This document shows positions 1 to 7,137 of a stretch of DNA of 7,602 bases, piece by piece. This stretch comes from an uncultured Pirellula sp. (lineage in GTDB: Bacteria > Planctomycetota > Planctomycetia > Pirellulales > Pirellulaceae). The translations under genes and the position numbers were made by a program. The stretch spans positions 1 through 7,602 of the forward strand of contig CAILTZ010000861.1 in assembly GCA_903837255.1 (NCBI GenBank), given 5' to 3'. Position 1 is the first letter of the stretch. Every line of letters starts with the position of its first letter. Under the pieces are notes generated by a model. That model saw only the letters and a list, made by a program, of their open reading frames with translations, made no database searches and was not told where the DNA came from.

Positions 1-598
1 AAACGGCAGATCCAAAGAGTTGTTCGTAGGCGATATCTGGGGACCCGTGAAAGGGGAGTTCTTGTCCCGGCCCGACGGCGGTGATCCCAGGATACATGGT
101 TCCACCATAATCGCTGCTTAACGCCTTCCCTTTGATCGCCAGTCCCAAATGATTGAAGGGGGCTGGGTTGAGTTTGGCCAATTCCGCATCGGCCGTAGCT
201 CTGATAATCGCACCTGCATCAAATTCACCTCCGGTCATGTAGACACCCATCATGCCAAACCAACTGGAGTGACCACCGCGGCACATTTTCCCCGAGAGTC
301 CCTGCACGATCGAGAGTTGATCTTTCAAGGGCTCCAAAGCGCGCATCGAAGAAGGCAGAGCCACCTCTTTCAGATCCTGACTGAACAAGCTGCCGCTGGA
401 ATCTTTGCCTTTCAATGCGTCAGGCGTGATTCCATCTGGAATGATACCGCTGGATTTAACAACAAACACAAAACGGTTGGGGATCGAGCTCGAGTTTCCT
501 GCAGCCTGGATTTCTATCTGACGAAGGAAGGGTGTGAGTAAAAACGCCCCTGCACCTAATGAGAGGTTTCTAAGCGTGTCGCGTCGTGTCAAGTTCAT
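1..598 (-). CDS. DUF1552 domain-containing exported protein (C-terminus beyond the left edge)
   Basis: The minus strand read from the ATG at 598 stays open for 199 codons to the window edge, so only the N-terminal part is present. The protein begins MNLTRRDTLRNLSLGAGAFL, a twin-arginine-type signal (TRRDTLR, then a hydrophobic stretch, then a likely cleavage region near residue 32, IQAAG). The mature part starts with RFVFVVKSSGIIPDG and contains LSIVQGLSGKMCRGGHSSWF (about residues 95-114) and GVYMTGG. These agree with the DUF1552 family, known mainly from planctomycetes and verrucomicrobia and usually encoded beside DUF1592 proteins. No enzymatic activity is established for the family. The start lies 5 bases after the stop of the upstream DUF1592 gene, so the two are probably co-transcribed. 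The family assignment is from recognition of its motifs; export by Tat is inferred. Confidence 0.87.
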   Translation of the reverse strand, partial: MNLTRRDTLRNLSLGAGAFLLTPFLRQIEIQAAGNSSSIPNRFVFVVKSSGIIPDGITPDALKGKDSSGSLFSQDLKEVALPSSMRALEPLKDQLSIVQGLSGKMCRGGHSSWFGMMGVYMTGGEFDAGAIIRATADAELAKLNPAPFNHLGLAIKGKALSSDYGGTMYPGITAVGPGQELPFHGSPDIAYEQLFGSAV

Positions 599-603
599 GG
601 TGC

Positions 604-2898
604 TTATTTGGTAGTTGGTTTAAGCGTTTTACGGTAAAGAAACGAGTCAGACGAAAGCAGGGAAATCAAGAGTGCTTTGAAGCTGCCACCACTTTCCAGG
701 TAAGCTCGGTCGGCCGAAATGAGTGTTTTGGAATCGCAGAGCATTTCATTTCTACCCATAAAATAGCGGAAAACATGCCGTATCATGCATTGTCGAACCT
801 TATCGGATTCGGCCAGTCTATGGATGAGTTCCAAAGCATCTTTGAAATCACCATCTAACGTGTTCTCGCCTGTGCCTTCTAAGTTACTTTTGGCATCAAT
901 GGGTTTCGTTGATGGAGTGCCTCCCTTACCAAGACTTTCCTCGTTGCGATACCGACCAAAGTCGTCATAAATTTCGAAGGCATATCCGATGGGATTCATT
1001 TTCTTATGACAGCGCCAGCATTCGGCTTTCTCTGTTTTTTGAAGCCGCTCTCGGAGCGTTTTCGTGTGGTCTTCGGGTATAGAGGCATCCACAGTGATAG
1101 GGATGTCGGGAATAACGCCCCCTAGTAGTCGCTCCCTAACCCACTTGCCTCTCCGTATGGGGTCGGTACTGTCGTTCAACGAATGAGCAATCAGCCAAGC
1201 TGGATGAGTCAACATCCCAGCACGGTTCGGTCGCCTGTAAGGTTGTGGCAACAAGAAATCCTGTTCGTCATCGGTGAGGTCGTAAACCATCGGATACTTG
1301 GTATAGAGGGCTTGCATGCGATGGCGAAGTTTATCTTCGTCTTTTGTATCCATCCAAGTGGTTTGCTCATGGACGATCTGCTTGATCGCAGCGATGCTGC
1401 CATTGAATCCTTTGTTGAAGTTGTGCAAGTTGTATTTGACATTCAGTTCATGCCATCCTTTGAGGTTCAGTCTTTGCAAGAGTTCTCTCTGCTTGGCTTC
1501 AGGGAATTGCCCTGCATCAAGCTGCTCTTGGTTCGACTTGTAGAAATCGTAGACGGTGTTTCGAAACGTGGCTCGATTGAAGATAAAGTACTCGTCCGAC
1601 GTTAACAGTTGCCCGAAAACATCCGTGTCTTTTTCCAGGATGTTCATGACAAAAAAATCAGCATCTTTTTCGTACATTGCAGGGTAGTTTTCGCCGTAGT
1701 AGGCAAATCCACCCGAGCGATCTTGGTCTTTAAACACCTTGTGGGCTTGGGTGTAACCAAAAAACTCCTGGAAAAAACGCAGGATCCTTGGTTTGTCGAT
1801 CGCGTCATCTTGAAGTATGCGTGCGATTTGGCGCTGCGCATCGTTTCTGCTGTGGAGTTCCCCTGCTTGGGCGGCTTGGAGAAGTTCCGCATCGGGTCTG
1901 CGATCTGTGAGCGCAAAAGCGATGGCAAAGGCCATTTCAGTGCTGGACAACATTCGACGCCCGTGGGGGTCTTCTTCGCCGAGACCAACTTCAATTCTGT
2001 AAACGGATTCGTGGTGGAGCATTACCGCCATCAGGACCAATCGCAAGGCCTCGGCATTGCCGCCTGTTTTGGCACTGTTCCTGAAAAGCTCCGAATAATT
2101 CGCGAGTTCTTCTTTCAAAGGCTCTCGATAGACGACCTTCTTGAAATGTTCATGGATTGTCGAAGCGAGCGTGTCGTCACTGGGACTTGTGTCGGACGAA
2201 GCGATCGGAGAATGCTTGATGAGTTCATCCGCAGCACAAGCGGCATTGCTGAGCAAAACACTCACGACCGCTGAATCAGCAAAGAGGAGGTTGGCATAGT
2301 CTTTGATGCCAACTTTATCTTCCAATGGAAAAGGCTGTCTAAAATCTTTGGCGGCCTTTCCGTAGCTGGATTTCCCATTTTCGAAAACTTCAGGGCTTGT
2401 TCTCCACAGACGTGCAGGTGAGAAAGGCTCTAGAGTGATTTCTCCACTGAAGAGCTTTTCATGGTTTACGTAATTGCCGAAGCTCGGGCTTTCCAATTTC
2501 GAATAGAGATCGGACTCGTTCCCAGACTTTTTCAGTTCAGCATTGATCCAGAGCATCACTGCGTCTTTTTCGAATGGCTCTGGTTGTTGACTTGTCGTCG
2601 GTGGCATCTCCTCGACGTGCAACTCTCGCAGGACCGTTTTCCAGAGCTCCATGTCATGGCCGGATGCCAGATCAAAACGGATGCTCGACAAGACGACATC
2701 CGACTCGTTACCACTCTGGCCGTGACAGTCGGCACAGTACTTATTTAGGAAGGGGGCGACGGTTTCGTCGAACGTCTTTTCGTCCGCGAGAATCGGAGTC
2801 GTTGTCTGATCGGCTTGAGCAAGAAGTAGGTTCGATGAGCACAGCAAAGCGGTGCAGGCCATCGCCGCACGAAGAACAGATGCATTCCATTTTGCCAT
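604..2898 (-). CDS. DUF1592-family planctomycete cytochrome-like exported protein
   Basis: This 764-residue protein has the usual multi-domain order of the family. A Sec signal peptide (MAKWNASVLRAAM..., probable cleavage after AQA, residue 29) is followed by a PSCyt1-type cytochrome c region with CADCH at residues 55-59 and EEMPP at 97-100. Next come a diverged DUF1587-like part (PFSPARLWRTSPEVF, about 158-172), a DUF1595-like region (about 248-303), DUF1592 (from LSSTEMAFAIAF, about 317), DUF1588 (RAGMLTHPAWLIAHS, about 559, with a second haem-type motif CWRCH at 627-631) and DUF1585 (about 683-755, ending SDSFLYRK). I chose the ATG at 2898 because the signal peptide starts there. The same frame opens earlier, to 3084, but those 62 residues would put the signal inside the protein. 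Location is probably periplasmic or surface. The function is not established; two CXXCH motifs suggest bound haem, which is an inference. It sits just upstream of, and probably in an operon with, the DUF1552 gene. Confidence 0.9.
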   Translation of the reverse strand: MAKWNASVLRAAMACTALLCSSNLLLAQADQTTTPILADEKTFDETVAPFLNKYCADCHGQSGNESDVVLSSIRFDLASGHDMELWKTVLRELHVEEMPPTTSQQPEPFEKDAVMLWINAELKKSGNESDLYSKLESPSFGNYVNHEKLFSGEITLEPFSPARLWRTSPEVFENGKSSYGKAAKDFRQPFPLEDKVGIKDYANLLFADSAVVSVLLSNAACAADELIKHSPIASSDTSPSDDTLASTIHEHFKKVVYREPLKEELANYSELFRNSAKTGGNAEALRLVLMAVMLHHESVYRIEVGLGEEDPHGRRMLSSTEMAFAIAFALTDRRPDAELLQAAQAGELHSRNDAQRQIARILQDDAIDKPRILRFFQEFFGYTQAHKVFKDQDRSGGFAYYGENYPAMYEKDADFFVMNILEKDTDVFGQLLTSDEYFIFNRATFRNTVYDFYKSNQEQLDAGQFPEAKQRELLQRLNLKGWHELNVKYNLHNFNKGFNGSIAAIKQIVHEQTTWMDTKDEDKLRHRMQALYTKYPMVYDLTDDEQDFLLPQPYRRPNRAGMLTHPAWLIAHSLNDSTDPIRRGKWVRERLLGGVIPDIPITVDASIPEDHTKTLRERLQKTEKAECWRCHKKMNPIGYAFEIYDDFGRYRNEESLGKGGTPSTKPIDAKSNLEGTGENTLDGDFKDALELIHRLAESDKVRQCMIRHVFRYFMGRNEMLCDSKTLISADRAYLESGGSFKALLISLLSSDSFLYRKTLKPTTK

Positions 2899-3254
2899 AA
2901 AAATTGCCGTCAACGAGGCAAGGTGCGACTCAAGATCCGAATTTTTGTGCAAACCTCGCGTTTTGGCGTTGGTTTTGCGGTCTGGACACATTGCTCCGGC
3001 TTTCGGTCTAATGAAAAAACGCTGAAAAACAGTTGATGGATCCGCGATGATGGTTTTGCTTGGGTTTGGAACCGCTCCGGACATGATTCCATCTTAGTCT
3101 AGCATCACGTCCGCCCTGTTTCTATGGGTTTCCGTGGCTTTCGGCCGATCCTGAACCAAACAATTGAGCGATCTCTTGGAAGGCTTTTGAGGTGGCTTGG
3201 CACCGGATGTGGTTCGTTCATTGACCAAGCAAAACGGGCGTTGGCCTCCAAGCG

Positions 3255-3309
3255 GTACGACGGACTGGAAGTCCATCGTACGTCTGGCCGACGGACTGGA
3301 AGTCCGTCG
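3255..3309. repeat. Tandem pair of palindromic repeats (REP-like)
   Basis: Two copies of a hairpin-forming unit lie head to tail. Copy 1 has arms gtacgacggact (3255-3266) and agtccatcgtac (3270-3281) around the loop gga, with one mismatch. Copy 2 has arms cgacggact (3289-3297) and agtccgtcg (3301-3309) around the same loop. Copies share the core gacggactggaagtcc. Similar short palindromes are scattered between genes in planctomycete genomes, to my recollection. No T-run follows either stem, so they are not typical intrinsic terminators. The role is unknown. Confidence 0.75.
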
Positions 3310-3507
3310 TACCAAGAATGGTCCTCATCCCTGTTTTCAACTGGTTAGAACCGGTGCAATCATCAAACAGCAGCCCAGGACGGTTCAACTTACGAAAGTA
3401 CCTAAAGTTCGCAGGATGAGACGATTACACCCGGAAGGTTTCGAACGACTTCGGTAATTCGCAGGGAAAACCGCATATCTCGGATTCTTTCCCCTAGTAT
3501 GTGCTAG

Positions 3508-3687
3508 TTGATCAATCCGAGCTTACCCGCCCCCTTGTTGGTGCTGGAGTGCCTCCCGGATGCGGTCGAGTTGCTTTCGGTCTGGTCGCTCCTGTCGGCT
3601 GACCAGAAAGCCGAGTTGCTGCGGACTGCCAAGAAGATGCGAGGCCGATCGCTCTTGGAGCGGAGCGGTGGTACTGTCTCCGAGTGA
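3508..3687 (+). pseudogene. Possible remnant of a gene 3' end
   Basis: After an in-frame TAG at 3505 the plus strand is open to a TGA at 3685. The middle reads DAVELLSVWSLLSADQKAEL followed by LRTAKKM. This has the look of a real amphipathic C-terminal helix pair: planctomycete integrases and small regulators often end with a Trp, a Leu and then a 'lpxxxkaxil' helix. There is no ATG; only TTG or GTG starts are available, and no matching upstream body is visible in any frame. It may be the decayed tail of a lost gene, or chance. I do not assign a function. Confidence 0.2.
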
Positions 3688-3814
3688 TCCACGGGCTTTC
3701 CGTGGCCCTCGTAGGTCACGGCCGGTTGTTGTATGTCTGTTGGTCGAGAGTTTCTACGATACGTCCATTTCCCGCAGTCCTGCATTGGGCCTCCAAGCCC
3801 AAAGAGGAATTTGA

Positions 3815-3988
3815 TCTGCTTATGGTCCTCCACACCCGGCTGAGTCCCTGTTTCTCTCAATTCTTCAACTTCGACATCCTCTTGAGAATGATGCTTTTGT
3901 ATACTTGCAGACGCTTGGTGTGGTAACCGAACTCAAATATGCCGATTCCTTGACCGCCCAACCAACTCGTCCAAAAAAGCCCGTTTGA
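3815..3988 (+). pseudogene. Possible coding scrap directly upstream of hsdR
   Basis: A 57-codon stretch without a start codon is bounded by TGA at 3812 and TGA at 3986, 11 bases before the hsdR ATG. It includes LENDAFVYLQTLGVVTELKY, which reads more like protein than random DNA. I recognise no family. If it is real it would be the end of a truncated gene once upstream of hsdR; the closeness to hsdR would then fit a former operon. Chance is equally possible. Confidence 0.15.
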
Positions 3989-3999
3989 TTGACCTCCCC

Positions 4000-5325
4000 A
4001 TGCCTAGCGACCTACCCTACAAGAAAACCTCCGACTCACAGGCTATCCAGGTCAAAGAAAATGACATCGAATCGGAGTTTCTCCACAAACTCGAAGTTCT
4101 CAAATACACGGTCCGAACCGACATCAAGGATCGCGCTTCGCTAGAACGGAATTTTCGCCAGAAGTTCGAGGCCCTCAACGCTGTCAAACTCACCGACACC
4201 GAATTCCAACGCTTGCTCGACGAGATCATCACCCACGACGTCTTTGTCGCTTCCCGAACCCTGCGCGATCGCAGTGCCTTCCGACGCGACGACGGCACGG
4301 ACCTGAACTACACCCTGGTCAATATCAAGGACTGGTGCAAAAACGACTACGAAGTCATCCACCAACTTCGTATCAACACCGACTACAGCCACCATCGCTA
4401 CGACGTCATCCTCCTGATCAACGGCGTTCCGGTCGTCCAGGTCGAATTGAAAACCCTGGGCATCAGCCCACGCCGCGCCATGGAGCAGATCGTCGAATAC
4501 AAGAACGATCCAGGCAACGGATACACCAAGACCCTGCTCTGCTTCATGCAACTCTTTGTCGTCAGCAATCGCGACCGAACCTTCTACTTCGCCAATAACA
4601 ACACCCGCCATTTTGCATTCAATGCCGACGAACGATTCCTACCGGTCTACGAGTTCGCAGACGAGGACAACAAGAAAGTCACCCACCTCGACCAATTTGC
4701 CGAGCGATTCCTACCCAAGTGCACTCTGGGCAGAGCCATCAGCCGCTACATGGTCTTGATCCAAAGCGAACAAAAGCTGATGGTGATGCGTCCCTACCAA
4801 ATCTACGCCGTCCAACAGATCGTCAAGTGCATCGAGGACGACAGTGGCAACGGCTACATCTGGCACACCACCGGCAGTGGCAAAACGCTAACCTCCTTCA
4901 AGGCCTCCACGCTCCTCAAAGAGAACGACCTCATCCACAAATGCGTCTTCGTCGTCGACCGCAAGGATCTCGACCGCCAGACGCGCGAGGAATTCAATCG
5001 CTTCCAAGAGGGCTGCGTCGAGGAGAACACCAACACCGCCTCGCTGGTTCGTCGATTGTTGTCCGAGGATTATGCCGACAAAGTCATCGTCACCACGATC
5101 CAGAAGCTCGGTCTGGCCCTCGATGAAAGCAGCAAACGGAACCAGCAACGCAAGAAGAACGACAAGCCCACTTACAAAGAGCAGCTCGAAGCCCTCCGAG
5201 ACAAGCGGATCGTGTTCATCTTCGACGAGTGCCATCGCTCCCAGTTCGGCGAAAACCACCGCGCCATCAAGGAGTTTTTTCCAAGAGCCCAGCTATTCGG
5301 CTTCACTGGCACCCCCATCTTCTAA
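4000..5325 (+). CDS. hsdR: Type I restriction enzyme HsdR, N-terminal part (nuclease and first motor lobe)
   Basis: HsdR is the subunit of type I restriction enzymes that cuts DNA and drives ATP-dependent translocation. This 441-residue piece carries the N-terminal PD-(D/E)XK nuclease, with Asp135 in HHRYDVILL and Glu149/Lys151 in VQVELK, matching Asp151/Glu165/Lys167 of EcoR124I. It continues with MRPYQI (about 263), Walker A HTTGSGKT (289-296), motif Ia VFVVDRKDLDRQ (about 316-327), VIVTTIQKL (about 362), the Walker B/DEAD-like box DECH (409-412) and motif III TGTP (436-439). It stops two residues later, where full-length relatives continue for about 600 more. I chose ATG 4000; a TTG at 3985 in the same frame would add five residues. 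No Shine-Dalgarno is visible. Alone it has the nuclease fold and ATP-binding site but lacks the second RecA lobe, so it should not translocate DNA. Confidence 0.9.
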   Translation: MPSDLPYKKTSDSQAIQVKENDIESEFLHKLEVLKYTVRTDIKDRASLERNFRQKFEALNAVKLTDTEFQRLLDEIITHDVFVASRTLRDRSAFRRDDGTDLNYTLVNIKDWCKNDYEVIHQLRINTDYSHHRYDVILLINGVPVVQVELKTLGISPRRAMEQIVEYKNDPGNGYTKTLLCFMQLFVVSNRDRTFYFANNNTRHFAFNADERFLPVYEFADEDNKKVTHLDQFAERFLPKCTLGRAISRYMVLIQSEQKLMVMRPYQIYAVQQIVKCIEDDSGNGYIWHTTGSGKTLTSFKASTLLKENDLIHKCVFVVDRKDLDRQTREEFNRFQEGCVEENTNTASLVRRLLSEDYADKVIVTTIQKLGLALDESSKRNQQRKKNDKPTYKEQLEALRDKRIVFIFDECHRSQFGENHRAIKEFFPRAQLFGFTGTPIF

Positions 5326-5367
5326 GCCAACGCCTCTCAGCAGAAGATCGAGGACACCCAGGCCTCG

Positions 5368-7137
5368 ATGCGAACCACCGAGGACCTGTTCCAAAAGTGC
5401 TTGCACGCCTACACCATCACGCATGCCATCGAAGACGGCAACGTCCTGCGGTTCCATGTCGATTACTTCAAGCCCGAGGCCTCACCAGATGCATTGCATA
5501 CTAATGCAGAAATGAAAGCGGAAGGGCGCAAGCCCTCCAGTGAATGTTTGCAAGATGCGATACCGGACGGCTTGCGCCGAACCGCTAGCATTCCTAAAAA
5601 AGCCGTCATCGAGGCGATCCTGGCCAAGCACGATACCTCCACCGCTGGCCGTCGCTTCAATGCCGTCCTGGCCACCGCATCGATCAACGATGCCGTCGAA
5701 TACCACGCCATGTTCAAGACCCTGCAAGCCGACCGGCAGGCAGTCGATTCCGACTTCAAGTCCTTGAACGTCGTCTGCGTCTTCTCACCACCCGCCGAAG
5801 GGGATCCCGACGTCAAGCAGATCCAGGAAGATCTACCTCAAGAGCAAGCGGACAATGAAGTGGATCCCGAGGGGAAGAAATCGGCCCTCAAGGCGATCCT
5901 CACCGACTACAACACTCGCTATGGCACCAATCATCGCATTGGTGAATTCGATCTCTACTACCAGGATGTGCAAAAGCGGATCAAGGACCAGCAGTGGCCC
6001 AACGCCGACTACCCACCCGCGCAGAAGATCGACATCACGATCGTGGTCGATATGCTTTTGACGGGCTTCGATTCCAAGTACCTCAACACCCTCTATGTCG
6101 ACAAGAACCTTCGCCATCACGGCTTGATCCAAGCTTTCTCGCGTACCAATCGGGTCCTCAACGGGACCAAGCCCTACGGCAACATCCTCGACTTTCGCCA
6201 GCAGCAGGACGCCGTCGATGCAGCGATCGCACTTTTCTCAGGAGAAAAGTCCGGTGATCAAGCTCGCGAGATCTGGCTGGTCGACAAAGCACCCGTGGTC
6301 ATCCAGAAGCTGGAGGCTGCGGTTGAAAAGCTGCACGGCTTCATGAAGTCGCAGGGGCTCGAATGCACGCCGTCGTCGGTCCCTAATCTCAAGGGTGACG
6401 AAGCCCGCGCCGCGTTCATCAATCATTTCAAGGAAGTCCAGCGGCTCAAGACCCAGCTCGATCAGTACACCGATCTAACACCGGAAAACGCGTCAGAGAT
6501 CGACAAGATCCTGCCCGAGGAGAACCATCGCGGGTTCCGGGGTGCGTACCTCGAAACGGCCCAGCGGCTCAAGGCCCAGCAAGGCAAAGTCGACGACCGA
6601 ACCGGATCGGGCGAATCGTTGGAGCAACTCGACTTCGAGTTCGTTCTCTTTGCATCGACGGTCATCGACTACGACTACATCATGGGCTTGATCGCCAAGT
6701 TCTCGGCCAAAAGTCCGGGCAAGTCCAAGATGACGCGCGAGCAACTGATCGGGCTTATAGGCTCGGATGCCAAGTTCATGAACGAGCGCGAGGAGATTAC
6801 CGAATACATCGGCACGCTTAAGGCAGGTGAGGGGCTCAGCGAATCGTTCATCCGCGACGGCTACCTGCGGTTCAAGGAAAAGAAAAGCGCTGCGGAGCTA
6901 GCCAATATCGCCAGGAAGCATGGTCTTGCGACGGGCGCATTGCAGAGGTTCGTGGACGGCATCCTTGATCGGATGATCTTCGACGGCGAGGCGCTCAGCG
7001 ACCTGATGGCTCCGCTGGATCTTGGGTGGAAGGCCCGGACGCAAGCAGAGTTGGCGCTGATGTCAGACTTGTATCTACTTCTTACCAAGCGAGCTGCTGG
7101 CCGGGAGATTTCGGGATTGAGGGCGTATGAATCATGA
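5368..7137 (+). CDS. hsdR: Type I restriction enzyme HsdR, C-terminal part (second motor lobe and helical domain)
   Basis: This is the continuation of hsdR after the internal stop, in the same frame. ATG 5368 is the first ATG, giving 589 residues; a weak GAGGA (5350-5354) lies 13 bases ahead, so independent initiation is possible but not persuasive. Visible parts are HAYTITHAIEDGNVLRFHVD (about 13-32), motif IV region RFNAVLATASINDAVEYHAM (96-115), motif V DMLLTGFDSKYLNTLYVDK (228-246) and motif VI QAFSRTNR (255-262, with arginine fingers). The C-terminal helical domain includes LDFEFVLFASTVIDYDYIMG (421-440), which corresponds to the EcoR124I segment ending INLDYILGL. Between VDYFKPE and KKAVIEAILAKHD lies a segment with foreign codon use (residues about 37-76). 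The stop overlaps the next gene's ATG. No hsdM or hsdS is in the window. Confidence 0.88.
   Translation: MRTTEDLFQKCLHAYTITHAIEDGNVLRFHVDYFKPEASPDALHTNAEMKAEGRKPSSECLQDAIPDGLRRTASIPKKAVIEAILAKHDTSTAGRRFNAVLATASINDAVEYHAMFKTLQADRQAVDSDFKSLNVVCVFSPPAEGDPDVKQIQEDLPQEQADNEVDPEGKKSALKAILTDYNTRYGTNHRIGEFDLYYQDVQKRIKDQQWPNADYPPAQKIDITIVVDMLLTGFDSKYLNTLYVDKNLRHHGLIQAFSRTNRVLNGTKPYGNILDFRQQQDAVDAAIALFSGEKSGDQAREIWLVDKAPVVIQKLEAAVEKLHGFMKSQGLECTPSSVPNLKGDEARAAFINHFKEVQRLKTQLDQYTDLTPENASEIDKILPEENHRGFRGAYLETAQRLKAQQGKVDDRTGSGESLEQLDFEFVLFASTVIDYDYIMGLIAKFSAKSPGKSKMTREQLIGLIGSDAKFMNEREEITEYIGTLKAGEGLSESFIRDGYLRFKEKKSAAELANIARKHGLATGALQRFVDGILDRMIFDGEALSDLMAPLDLGWKARTQAELALMSDLYLLLTKRAAGREISGLRAYES
5476..5595 (+). 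repeat. In-frame palindrome-rich insertion within hsdR
   Basis: Within the conserved frame, codons from about 5476 to 5595 form a low-conservation linker rich in inverted repeats. The main one is ggcgcaagccctcc (5525-5538) against ggacggcttgcgcc (5565-5578), 14 bp with one mismatch around a 26-base loop. Each arm also folds on itself (AGGGC-GCAA-GCCCT and CGGC-TTGC-GCCG). A further gcatt/aatgc pair lies at about 5491-5507. Codon use changes sharply here: ACT, AAT, AGT, TGT, TTG, ATA, GCT and CCT appear together, whereas hsdR around it prefers C in third positions. The arms resemble dispersed planctomycete repeats as I recall them. The insertion keeps the frame and lies between blocks that are conserved in HsdR. 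Boundaries are approximate. Confidence 0.5.

Larger units (their letters stand above)
2899..3999. other. Intergenic region without an intact gene
   Basis: About 1.1 kb separates the divergently transcribed DUF1592 gene and hsdR. No open frame here has a recognisable family, a sensible start and a codon pattern like its neighbours. The visible contents are a pair of palindromes at 3255-3309 and two short coding-like scraps at about 3508-3687 and 3815-3988, described separately. Promoters for both flanking genes must lie here or further into this stretch, but I could not place a convincing -35/-10 pair for either. Confidence 0.6.
4000..7137 (+). pseudogene. hsdR: hsdR reading frame interrupted by one in-frame TAA
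   Basis: Reading from ATG 4000 to TGA 7135-7137 gives one continuous frame of 1046 codons, about the usual length of EcoR124I-type HsdR, broken only by TAA at 5323-5325 (codon 442). The residues on both sides join as in the family: TGTPIF, stop, ANASQQKIEDTQASMRTTED. EcoR124I has TGTPIFPENA at this place and relatives often have a Glu, so a GAA to TAA change (one base) explains the break. Nothing is missing and there is no frameshift. The break falls between helicase motifs III and IV, that is, between the two RecA-like lobes of the translocase. The rest of the frame shows no decay, so the mutation is recent, or a sequencing error, or the product is made as two chains or by readthrough. The two fragments are described separately. 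Confidence 0.8.

Noticed and set aside
149..541. Plus-strand open frame of 130 codons
   Set aside because: Antisense to the DUF1552 coding region, whose signal peptide and motifs are clear on the minus strand.
1609..2274. Plus-strand open frame of 221 codons
   Set aside because: It lies wholly antisense to the well-supported DUF1592 gene and shows no recognisable domain.
2899..3084. N-terminal extension of the DUF1592 protein up to an ATG at 3084
   Set aside because: It would place a clear signal peptide (from the ATG at 2898) 62 residues inside the protein, and the extension has no family resemblance.
3255..3312. Intrinsic terminator
   Set aside because: Stems are good but neither is followed by a T-run on either strand.
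3504..3860. Minus-strand open frame of 118 codons
   Set aside because: No recognisable family and unlikely composition; the opposite strand holds the more protein-like scraps.
3871..3905. Possible hsdR promoter (tcgaca ... tatact)
   Set aside because: The two hexamers are 23 bases apart, well beyond the usual 16-18, and no better pair is nearby.
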